DNA of 43,219 nt from an uncultured Peptostreptococcaceae bacterium (GTDB lineage Bacteria; Bacillota; Clostridia; Peptostreptococcales; Anaerovoracaceae), in the NCBI GenBank assembly GCA_949740445.1, contig CATJIF010000062.1, positions 1 through 43,219 of the forward strand, written 5' to 3'. Below, one piece after another: positions 33,156 through 43,219 of this stretch; position 1 is the stretch's first letter, and each line of letters starts with the position of its first letter. The notes under the pieces are model-generated. The model worked only from the letters and a program-made list of their open reading frames with translations, was not told the origin of the DNA and searched no databases. Made by a program: the position numbers and the translations under genes.

Positions 33156-33706
33156 AACAGGGAAAAAACCGAACCCACAGGATAGAAGGGCTTGTGGCCT
33201 TGCTGCTTTTTTGCATTTTCGCTGCCTGTGTTCTGACCGTGCTTCTGACCGGGGCAAAGGAATACCGGCAGCTGACGCAGCGGGATCAGGCGGCGTATCG
33301 CAGGCGGACCTGCGCGCAGTATATTGCTACCCGCGTGCGGCAGGCGGACTATCTGGGCGGCATTCGGGTAGCGCCCTTTGGAGAGAGCGATGCACTGTTT
33401 CTGAAAGAAAATGACGGCTATGTTACCAGGGTATACTGGCATGACGGATATCTGATGGAGCTGTATGCTGCAGGCGATGCGGAGCTTTTCCCGCAGGATG
33501 GAGAGAAAGTGATGGAGCTTTCCAGACTTTCGCTTTCCATGGAGAACGGGCTTCTAACAGTAGAGCTCAGCGATACCGCAGGGGTATCGCAGACGCTGCG
33601 GCTGTGCCTGCGCAGCGGGCCCTCTGCGGAAGAAGCCTGGCAGGCACAAACCGGTGTGGACGGTGCAGAAGCAATGCAGGCAGGTGGAGAGGAGGAAGCG
33701 CTGTGA
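33152..33706 (+). CDS. Single-span protein resembling DUF4860
   Basis: The 184-residue protein has a basic N-terminus, a membrane helix (about 13-33) and an outer domain beginning with RTCAQYIATRVRQAD, followed by a beta-rich part. This matches my memory of the DUF4860 family, found with PilC/PilT-like genes in Clostridia. It resembles a minor pseudopilin in layout, but the residue that would be Glu5 after a Gly cleavage site is absent. Starts in an ATGA overlap with the previous gene, and its TGA overlaps the next GTG. Confidence 0.7.
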   Translation: MKQGKNRTHRIEGLVALLLFCIFAACVLTVLLTGAKEYRQLTQRDQAAYRRRTCAQYIATRVRQADYLGGIRVAPFGESDALFLKENDGYVTRVYWHDGYLMELYAAGDAELFPQDGEKVMELSRLSLSMENGLLTVELSDTAGVSQTLRLCLRSGPSAEEAWQAQTGVDGAEAMQAGGEEEAL

Positions 33707-34161
33707 AGGGAAAAACCCCGCTGATTTTAATGGAGCAGATGATTATGCTTCTGGTATTCGCCTTTGCAGCGGCGCTTTGCCTGAAGGCATTCGTCCTATC
33801 CGATGTGGATTCGCGGCAGCTGGAGGAAAAGGACAGGGCAATTCTCTTAACGCAGTCCGCTGCTGAAACGATTCGAAGCTGCGGCGGGGATATCGACCAC
33901 GCATTGTCAGGAACAGCGCTGGTGCTGGGCGGAAGCTATGCGCAGGGCAGTTGGGAGCTCTCCTACGACGAACAGTGGAATCCTGCGCAGGAGGGCGGTA
34001 TTTACCGGCTTTCGGCCCGTCCAGTTGCCTCCGATATCGACGGCCTGTGCAAAGCCTGCGTAGAAATGACAGAAGAAGGAGAAACAGGCGAAGCAGAGGT
34101 TCTGTTTTCTCTGCAAATTGCCTGGCAGGAGGTGAGCACCGGTGAGCAGCAGGAACAATGA
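33703..34161 (+). CDS. Single-span pseudopilin-like protein
   Basis: The 152-residue protein starts with a GTG in a GTGA overlap, preceded by GAGGAGG. Its N-terminus KGKTPLILMEQMIMLLVFAF resembles a type IV prepilin: a hydrophobic helix with a Glu five residues after a possible cleavage point. However, Pro stands where Gly is expected. The outer domain has two Cys. Likely a minor pilin-like component; no family recognised. Confidence 0.68.
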   Translation: MKGKTPLILMEQMIMLLVFAFAAALCLKAFVLSDVDSRQLEEKDRAILLTQSAAETIRSCGGDIDHALSGTALVLGGSYAQGSWELSYDEQWNPAQEGGIYRLSARPVASDIDGLCKACVEMTEEGETGEAEVLFSLQIAWQEVSTGEQQEQ

Positions 34162-34600
34162 GATGGCAGCAGGCGAACCAATGCGAACGGGATGGGATAA
34201 AAAAAAGGCGCACATTTCTCCGCCACCAACGGGCGGGATTTCCCTTTTGGTTATTTTTGCAGTCCTGTGCCTGACGATATTCGCGCTGCTGAGCCTGAGC
34301 ACGGTACAGGCAGATGCACGGCTGGCGGCAGCTTCGGAACAAGCGGTAGTGGATTACTATACAGCCGACTGTAAAGCGCAGGAGATTCTGGCACAACTGC
34401 GGGCAGGACAGCGACCGGAGGGCGTCATTGCTGTAGGAAACGAATACTACGGCTACAGCTGCGATATTTCGGATAACCGGGAACTTCGGGTGGAAGTGCG
34501 GATCAACGGATCAGAATATGAAATTTTGCGCTGGCAGGCAGTGTTTACAGGAGACTGGGAACCGGACGAGACGCTGCAGGTATGGGAAGGAGAGCTTTGA
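34142..34600 (+). CDS. Single-span pseudopilin-like protein
   Basis: The 152-residue protein has a polar N-terminus of about 30 residues, a Gly-Gly pair directly before a hydrophobic helix (GGISLLVIFAVLCLTIFALL) and an outer domain of about 100 residues. The Gly-Gly could serve as a prepilin-peptidase site, but no Glu follows at position 5. The GTG at 34142 has AGGAGGTGA at good spacing and overlaps the previous gene by 20 bases. Ends in a TGATG overlap with the ATPase gene. Confidence 0.68.
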   Translation: MSSRNNEMAAGEPMRTGWDKKKAHISPPPTGGISLLVIFAVLCLTIFALLSLSTVQADARLAAASEQAVVDYYTADCKAQEILAQLRAGQRPEGVIAVGNEYYGYSCDISDNRELRVEVRINGSEYEILRWQAVFTGDWEPDETLQVWEGEL

Positions 34601-35658
34601 TGACGGAATTACTGAGCTATTTAAAGCGCGCGGTGGAACAGCAGGCATCGGATTTGTTTATCGTGGCGGGGGCTCCGGTCTGTGCCAAGATGGATAATAA
34701 GACGCTTCCTGTCGGAAAGGAGCGGCTGCTTCCTGCGGATACGCAGCGTCTGATTGCGGCGGTATACCAGGTAGCTAACCGCAACCCGGAGCGGTATTTC
34801 AAGCAGGGAGACGACGATTTCTCTTTTTCTGTGCCGAACCTGGCGCGGTTTCGCGTAAACGCATACCGGCAGCGCGGCTCTTTAGCGGCTGTTATCCGCG
34901 TGGTTAATTTCCGCATTCCGGACTGGAAGTCGCTGCGGATTCCGGAGCAGGTGATGTCGCTTTCAGCGGCAAGTCACGGTATGGTGCTGGTAACGGGTAC
35001 CGCAGGCAGCGGAAAATCCACGACGCAGGCCTGCATTATCGACTGTATTAACCAGATGCGCAGCTGCCACATCATTACGATGGAAGACCCCATTGAGTAC
35101 CTGCACCGCAACAAGCGCAGCATCATCAGCCAGAGGGAAATCGCCATTGATACGGAGGATTATCCTTCAGCTCTGCGAGCCTGCCTGCGTCAAGCGCCAG
35201 ATGTTATTTTGCTGGGCGAAATGCGAGACCAGGAGACGATTCAGACAGCCATGACGGCGGCGGAAACGGGACATCTGCTGATTGCTACGCTGCATACCCG
35301 CGGAGCAGTCAATACGATTGATCGCATTGTCGATACGTTTCCCAGCGGCCAGCAGGGACAGATCCGGGTGCAGTTGAGCATGGTGCTGCATACGATTGTT
35401 TCCCAACAGCTGCTGCCCGGTGTGGCGGGAGAACTAACGCCAGTATTTGAGATCATGCGCATGGACAGCGCTATTCGCAGCCTGATCCGCGAGGGAAAAA
35501 CCCACCAGATCGACAACGCGATTGCGGCAGGGGGGAAAAACGGAATGATTACCATGGACCAGAGCATCTTCGCTTCGTATCAGGCGAAGCGGATTACCGC
35601 AGAAACGGCCATCGCCTTTTCTTCTAATACCGAGCAGATGCGCCGCTGGATCGGTTGA
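34600..35658 (+). CDS. PilT-family motor ATPase
   Basis: The 352-residue ATPase has the PilT layout: an N-terminal domain with ASDLF where PilT has ASDLH, Walker A GTAGSGKST (133-141), Asp box MEDPIEY (161-167), Walker B DVILLGEMRD (201-210), His box around TGHLLIATLHT (223-233) and the PilT hallmark AIRSLIRE (291-298). PilT proteins normally power pilus retraction. No PilB extension ATPase is nearby, so here it may work alone, with a distant PilB, or as the only motor. AAGGAG precedes the ATG at 34600. Last gene of the long operon. Confidence 0.9.
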   Translation: MTELLSYLKRAVEQQASDLFIVAGAPVCAKMDNKTLPVGKERLLPADTQRLIAAVYQVANRNPERYFKQGDDDFSFSVPNLARFRVNAYRQRGSLAAVIRVVNFRIPDWKSLRIPEQVMSLSAASHGMVLVTGTAGSGKSTTQACIIDCINQMRSCHIITMEDPIEYLHRNKRSIISQREIAIDTEDYPSALRACLRQAPDVILLGEMRDQETIQTAMTAAETGHLLIATLHTRGAVNTIDRIVDTFPSGQQGQIRVQLSMVLHTIVSQQLLPGVAGELTPVFEIMRMDSAIRSLIREGKTHQIDNAIAAGGKNGMITMDQSIFASYQAKRITAETAIAFSSNTEQMRRWIG

Positions 35659-35756
35659 TGCTTGAGAGGCCGTCGGGACAAATAAAAAAGTCGGCCCGCG
35701 GGCAGCGAAGGGAAGTTACCGTTAAAATTTCGCCTAAATTTCATCAAAGCTCCATC

Positions 35757-35815
35757 AAAGTCACTGATTGTTCCGTTATGATTGAAATTCATTGCGGGAA
35801 ATGAGTGACTTTTTT
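35757..35815 (+). terminator. Likely terminator of the pilus/type IV-like operon
   Basis: AAAGTCACT (35757-35765) pairs with AGTGACTTT (35804-35812), followed by T to 35815. The long loop contains a smaller TTCC/GGAA pairing. The 267-base gap between the ATPase gene and secA otherwise holds only a GCCCGCGGGC palindrome near 35693. Confidence 0.6.
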
Positions 35816-35925
35816 GCTGTTCGGGTGTAAAATAACAGATATCCGACAAAAAATAGAACAGAGAAAGTGGCCGTGCAGGGATAGTGTTTCCAGTGCGGAA
35901 AAAATACAGAGAAAGGGAACGATTT

Positions 35926-38760
<2,835 letters not shown>

Positions 38761-38790
38761 AACACAGCCGCTGGCAGATAAAGCGCGCAG

Positions 38791-38871
38791 CCGGTCCGTC
38801 TTCCATTGGGTTCGGACTGGAAAATCATAAAAGGTATTGTACAGAAGTGAGCTCCGGTGCACAGTGCCGGA
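38791..38871 (+). promoter_or_regulatory. Hairpins between secA and prfB
   Basis: CCGGTCCG and CGGACTGG pair at 38791-38820, and TCCGG with CCGGA at 38853-38871. No T-run follows either, so they are not clear terminators. They lie in the 131-base gap before prfB. Confidence 0.4.
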
Positions 38872-38891
38872 CGAAAGAAAGGGTGAGCAGC

Positions 38892-40005
38892 TTGATCGAA
38901 CTGGACCAGATCAAATACGATCTGCCCAAGTGCAGAGAATTCTTATCAAAGTTGGGTGAGTCCCTTTGACGCGGCAGGGCTTGCGTTGACATTAGAAGAC
39001 ATCAATTACAAAATCGAAGTGCCAGGCTTTTGGGACAATATGGAGGAAGCGCAGAAATTATTGCAGGAAAAAAAGCGCGTCGAAACGAAGCTTGCGCGCT
39101 TCCACGGGTTAAAAAAGGATATCGACGACGTGGAGGAGCTGATCCTGCTGGCACAGGAAGAAAACGATCCGTCGCTGGCGGCGGAGATTCAGGAAATTTA
39201 CTGCAGCTATCAGGAAAAGAGCGAGGAGCTGCGCATCGAAACGCTGCTCTCCGAAGAGTACGACCGCAACAATGCGATTCTTTCGGTACATGCAGGCTCT
39301 GGCGGCACAGATGCCCAGGATTGGGCGGAAATGCTGCTGCGCATGTATACCCGATATGCGGAGGCAAAGGGATATAAGATCCGGTTTTTGGATTATCAGG
39401 ACGATAATGAAGGCGGTATTAAATCGGCCACGTTGTTAATCGAAGGCGACAATGCCTACGGTTATTTAAAAAACGAAAAGGGAGTGCACCGCCTGGTGCG
39501 GATTTCGCCCTTCGATGCGTCCGGGCGCCGTCACACGTCCTTTGCTTCCATTGATGTTATGCCGGAATTGGACGATACCGTAACGGTAGACATCAATCCG
39601 GAGGATCTGCGAATTGATACCTATCGCTCCAGCGGCGCCGGCGGGCAGCACGTCAATAAGACGGATTCGGCGGTGCGCATTACGCACCTGCCTACCAATA
39701 TTGTAGTCAGCTGCCAAAACGAGCGGTCGCAGCACCAGAACCGCGAATACGCCATGCGCATGCTGACAGCCAAGCTCTACGAGCTGGCGAGGCAGGAGCA
39801 CAAGGAAAAAATCGCTGACCTGGCCGGCGATTACGGCCAGATTACCTGGGGCAGCCAGATACGGTCTTACGTATTCCATCCTTATTCACTGGTTAAGGAC
39901 CACCGGACGGGATGCGAAACGTCGAATGTAACGGCGGTGATGGATGGCAAGCTGGACAGCTTTATCAATGCCGCTTTGGATGCGAGAATTAAAGAACAGC
40001 TGTAA
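38892..40005 (+). CDS. prfB: Peptide chain release factor 2, with programmed +1 frameshift
   Basis: The product of about 370 residues reads UGA and UAA stops on the ribosome. It is encoded as 38892-38966 joined to 38968-40005: after 25 codons the frame meets CTT-TGA-C (38964-38970) and ribosomes skip T38967 to continue with GAC. A GGGTGAG upstream acts as the usual internal Shine-Dalgarno. This is the classic autoregulation, in which low RF2 allows frameshifting. The second part shows the RF2 SPF motif (ISPFDASGRRHT) and the catalytic GGQ in GAGGQHVNK. The start is most likely a TTG at 38892 with AAAGGG upstream. Confidence 0.95.
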
Positions 40006-40035
40006 CCGCGGCCTTGCTGCCGCAGGGAGGATGAG

Positions 40036-41307
40036 ATGAATTACGAGAAGCGCAAGCGATACATTGTCGATGCCGCCTATGCGGCGATCACAATAGCGCT
40101 GGTGGTATTCGTCTTTCGTTATGCTATTTTTTGGCTGATGCCGTTTGTGGTGGCTTTTGGCGTGGCATTTTTGTTGAAGCCGTCGATCAACAGCATCACC
40201 AGGCTGCTGCACCTGCGGCGCAAGCCGGTGGCGGCGCTGGTGGTACTGCTGTTTTACGGTACGGCGGGCGTACTGCTTTTCGTCGGCCTGTTTCAGCTGA
40301 CTGCGGCTGTGCGCAGTATGATCTTCAATCTGCCGGAGTTTTACGAGGTACAGGTGCTTCCGGCCCTCAACCTGATTTCCGGCAATCTGATGCAGGCGGT
40401 ACAGAATTGGGAGCCGCAAAGCGTGCAGCAGATCGAGGCCCTGGCGCAGACTGTGGTGGGCGAGCTTTCGGGGCTGGTGGCAACGCTGTCGACGGCGCTG
40501 ATTTCCATAGCCTCGCAGATGGCGCTGTCCGTGCCAGCGCTTTTAATCAGCATTTTATTTACGGTGATTTCCAGCTTTTTTATCGCGATGGACTACTACC
40601 GCATCACTACGTTTTTAGTGGGGCAGTTCAGCGAGAAAAACCAGAATATCATTATGGAAGCCAAAAATTACGTGGTGAACACTGTATTCCGCATGATTAC
40701 ATCGTATGCGCTGATTATGTTCATTACGTTTACGGAGCTTGCGGCGGGCTTTTGGATTCTGGGGCTGGAAAACCCGGTGGGCAAGGCGGCCTGCATTGCG
40801 CTGGTGGATGTTCTGCCGGTGCTGGGAACGGGCGGCGTGATGGTGCCGTGGATTCTCTTTTCGCTGCTCATGCGCGAATATTCCCTTGCCGTGGGATTGC
40901 TTGCCATCTATCTGTTCGTTACGGTGGTCCGCAATGTAATCGAACCGAAAATCGTCGGAAACCGTGTGGGCCTGCATCCGGTGGTTATGCTGATCTGCAT
41001 GTTTATCGGCGTAACGCTGTTCGGCCCGCTGGGCATTGTCGTTATGCCGTTTTTGGTGATTGTGATTAAAAATCTCAACGATACGGGGCGGATTCACGTA
41101 TACAAAAATACAGACCGGCCGCGACCCAGCTGGGAGGCGCAGCAGGAGCGCTTTACGCAGGCGGCTGACGAGGCAAAGCAGGAGCTTTGCCAGGCGCAGG
41201 AGTTGGAGGCGGCGCTGCGCGAAGCGGTACGCAGGGAGCTTTTGATGCGCGATTTGAATTACCCGGCGGCGGGTGCCGCCGCGCCAGAGGATGCCGAACG
41301 CAGGTAA
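40036..41307 (+). CDS. AI-2E family membrane protein, YtvI-like
   Basis: The 423-residue protein has about eight membrane segments and the family block DVLPVLGTGGVMVPWILFSL, then NVIEPKIVGNRVGLHP. This best matches the sporulation integral membrane protein YtvI within the AI-2E/PerM exporter family. Its role is not established. It has a charged Gln/Glu/Ala-rich tail (about 355-423) beyond the usual end of the family. GGGAGGATG precedes the ATG. A GCGCC-GAAA-GGCGC hairpin (41311-41324) follows the stop. Confidence 0.85.
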   Translation: MNYEKRKRYIVDAAYAAITIALVVFVFRYAIFWLMPFVVAFGVAFLLKPSINSITRLLHLRRKPVAALVVLLFYGTAGVLLFVGLFQLTAAVRSMIFNLPEFYEVQVLPALNLISGNLMQAVQNWEPQSVQQIEALAQTVVGELSGLVATLSTALISIASQMALSVPALLISILFTVISSFFIAMDYYRITTFLVGQFSEKNQNIIMEAKNYVVNTVFRMITSYALIMFITFTELAAGFWILGLENPVGKAACIALVDVLPVLGTGGVMVPWILFSLLMREYSLAVGLLAIYLFVTVVRNVIEPKIVGNRVGLHPVVMLICMFIGVTLFGPLGIVVMPFLVIVIKNLNDTGRIHVYKNTDRPRPSWEAQQERFTQAADEAKQELCQAQELEAALREAVRRELLMRDLNYPAAGAAAPEDAERR

Positions 41308-41440
41308 GGAGCGCCGAAAGGCGCGGTTTACACAAAAAAGTACGGTTTTGCAGGGGAAATGGGCGGCATGGAAAAGACGGCTTGCACAGGGCAGCCGGTG
41401 CCGGCGGGCAGAAGAAACGAAGAAGTAAGGAGAACGAACA

Positions 41441-43219
41441 TTGAATATCATAGAAACGCTGGCGGTGGAGTTTCATTTGAAGCAGTCGCAGGTAGAGGCG
41501 ACGGTGGAGCTGATCGACGAGGGGAATACCATTCCGTTTATCGCGCGCTACCGCAAGGAGATGACCGGCGGGCTGTCGGATGTGGTTTTGCGCGATTTGG
41601 ATGAACGCCTGACGTATTTGCGCGGCCTGGAGCAGCGCAAGGAGGAGGTGATCCGCCTGATCGAGGAGCAGGGCAAGCTGACGGAGGAGCTTGCGGCGGA
41701 AATCCGCAAGGCGGAGGTTTTGCAGCGGGTGGAAGACCTGTACAAACCGTTTAAGCAGAAGAAGGCAACGCGGGCATCCAAGGCCCGCGAAAAGGGACTG
41801 GAACCGCTGGCACTTTTGATGCTTGCGCAGGAGGAGCGCGACCGTTCGCCGCAGGAGCTGGCGCAGGCATACATAAATGAGGAAAAGGGTGTTGCCAGTG
41901 CGCAGGAGGCCTTGCAGGGCGCCATGGATATTGTGGCGGAGATCGTTGCCGACAATGCGGACTATACGGCGCAGCTGCGGGAGATGACATTTCTTGGCGG
42001 TACGCTGGAAAGCGAAGCTGTGGATTCGGAGGAAAGCACTGTCTACGATATGTATTACGATAAGAGCGAGGCGATAAAGACGGTGCCCAACCACCGGATT
42101 TTAGCGATGAACCGCGGCGAGAAGGAAAAGAAGCTGAAGCTGAAGGTAAAGGCGCCGGCGGAACTCATATGCCAGTATTTGCGGGAACAGGTGATCCGCA
42201 ACCAGTCCTGCGTATTTGCACCGCTGCTCTCCGATACCATCGACGATGCTTACAAGCGCCTGATGGCGCCTTCGATAGAACGCGAAATCCGCAACCAGCT
42301 GACGGAGCGTGCCGAGAGCGAGGCGGTCAAGGTATTTGCCAGGAATACGGAAAAGCTTTTGATGGCACCGCCGGTCAGGGATGCGCGCGTGATTGCCATC
42401 GACCCGGGGTACCGGACGGGCTGCAAGGTGACGATGCTGGACGAAACCGGAAAGCTTCTGGCCTACGGGACGATCTATCCCACGGAGCCCAAAAAAGACA
42501 TTGCAGGGGCAAAGAAGTCGCTGACAGCTCTGGTAAAGAAATACAAAGCCAATGTATTTGTAATCGGAAACGGCACGGCCAGCCGCGAAACGGAGCGGTT
42601 TGTTTCTGAGCTGATCGGCGAGCTGAAGCAGCAGGGGATTGCAGAGGAGTTGCACTATACGATTGTCAACGAAGCTGGCGCATCGGTGTATTCGGCGTCG
42701 AAACTGGCGACAGAGGAATATCCCGACCTGGATGTTACCACCCGCGGAGCCATGTCCATCGGCAGGCGGCTGCAGGACCCTCTGGCGGAGCTTGTAAAAA
42801 TCGACCCCAAGCACATCGGTGTGGGGCAGTATCAGCACGACATCAACCAGACTCTACTGACTGGGGCGCTGAGCAACGTGGTGGAGGATTGCGTCAACCG
42901 CGTAGGCGTGGATCTGAACACGGCTTCGGCTTCGCTGTTATCCTATATTTCGGGCATAAATTCCGGCATCGCAAAGAATATCGTGGCTTACCGCGAAGAG
43001 CACGGGCGCTTTCAGAGCAGAAAAGAGTTGATGAAGGTGGCGAAGCTGGGCGAAAAGACTTTTAACCAGTGCGCTGGTTTTATGCGCATTTCCGACGGAA
43101 CAGAGCCGTTAGATGCGACCTCGGTGCATCCGGAATCGTACAAAGCCGCGGAGCACATGCTGAAAAAGCTGGGGATTTCCAAGGAAGAGATCACCCGCGG
43201 CGGCTATCGGGAAATCGAC
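41441..43219 (+). CDS. tex: Tex family RNA-binding protein (3' end outside the window)
   Basis: An open frame of 593 codons runs from a TTG at 41441, preceded by TAAGGAG, to the last base. It begins with the Tex N-terminal helical domain (NTIPFIARYRKEMTGGL, near 29-45), continues with the RNase-H-like YqgF region (VIAIDPGYRTGCKV) and the helix-hairpin-helix part (VGVDLNTASASLLSYISGI). The C-terminal S1 RNA-binding domain, normally completing about 720 residues, lies beyond the window. Tex proteins bind nucleic acid and affect transcription; the exact role is not settled. Confidence 0.93.
   Translation, partial: MNIIETLAVEFHLKQSQVEATVELIDEGNTIPFIARYRKEMTGGLSDVVLRDLDERLTYLRGLEQRKEEVIRLIEEQGKLTEELAAEIRKAEVLQRVEDLYKPFKQKKATRASKAREKGLEPLALLMLAQEERDRSPQELAQAYINEEKGVASAQEALQGAMDIVAEIVADNADYTAQLREMTFLGGTLESEAVDSEESTVYDMYYDKSEAIKTVPNHRILAMNRGEKEKKLKLKVKAPAELICQYLREQVIRNQSCVFAPLLSDTIDDAYKRLMAPSIEREIRNQLTERAESEAVKVFARNTEKLLMAPPVRDARVIAIDPGYRTGCKVTMLDETGKLLAYGTIYPTEPKKDIAGAKKSLTALVKKYKANVFVIGNGTASRETERFVSELIGELKQQGIAEELHYTIVNEAGASVYSASKLATEEYPDLDVTTRGAMSIGRRLQDPLAELVKIDPKHIGVGQYQHDINQTLLTGALSNVVEDCVNRVGVDLNTASASLLSYISGINSGIAKNIVAYREEHGRFQSRKELMKVAKLGEKTFNQCAGFMRISDGTEPLDATSVHPESYKAAEHMLKKLGISKEEITRGGYREID

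Noticed and set aside
35806-35833. secA promoter overlapping the upstream terminator (TGACTT, 16 bases, TAAAAT)
   Set aside because: The -35 box is poor; too weak to list as a feature.
40131-41069. 312-codon frame overlapping the YtvI-like gene in another plus frame
   Set aside because: Gly/Ala-rich frame-shifted reading of the membrane protein gene; no ribosome binding site or family match.

Overview
The window looks like chromosome of a moderate-GC, anaerobic, Gram-positive member of the Clostridia. The evidence is a SAM-I riboswitch on metK, intrinsic terminators with U-tracts, strong AGGAGG-type ribosome binding sites with GTG and TTG starts, sortases and LPXTG proteins, a YtvI-like sporulation membrane protein, and sigma-54 control of peptide uptake. 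Family-level placement (for example a peptide- or amino-acid-fermenting lineage) is inference only.

Layout. 1-3500: end of an unidentified gene, then metK under a sigma-70-type promoter and SAM riboswitch, then aspartokinase, whose promoter is built into the metK terminator. 3541-11776: a sigma-54 enhancer-binding protein (minus strand) divergent from a five-gene dipeptide/oligopeptide ABC transporter operon. The intergenic region has a near-consensus -24/-12 promoter and helically phased ATTAAA/TTTAAT repeats. 11878-14777: a radical SAM protein overlapping a long RelA/SpoT homologue whose hydrolase site is intact but whose synthetase site is eroded. 14835-18449 (minus): an amino acid permease, an N-acyl-D-amino-acid deacylase-like amidohydrolase and a beta-lactamase-fold serine hydrolase, behind a second -24/-12 promoter. 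The two sigma-54 units suggest a nitrogen/peptide scavenging regulon.

18812-20288: a tyrosine recombinase followed by about 630 bases of AT-rich DNA with imperfect inverted and direct repeats and no convincing gene. 20289-35658: about 15 kb of tightly packed plus-strand genes. These are a coiled-coil protein with 18 heptapeptide repeats, a signal peptidase I, a 1347-residue LPETG adhesin with 13 Cys-His-His-Cys repeats and a fibro-slime domain, a backbone pilin, a class C sortase, a proline-rich basal pilin, a second sortase and a transglutaminase-like lipoprotein. They run with a 15-base gap into a minimal type IV pilus-like cassette: PilC/GspF, four small single-span proteins and a PilT-type ATPase. 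No PilB, prepilin peptidase or canonical prepilin is visible. This joined sortase-pilus, transglutaminase and type-IV-motor unit is the most unusual part of the window.

35926-43219: housekeeping genes secA, prfB (with the programmed +1 frameshift), a ytvI-like permease, and tex, which runs off the end.
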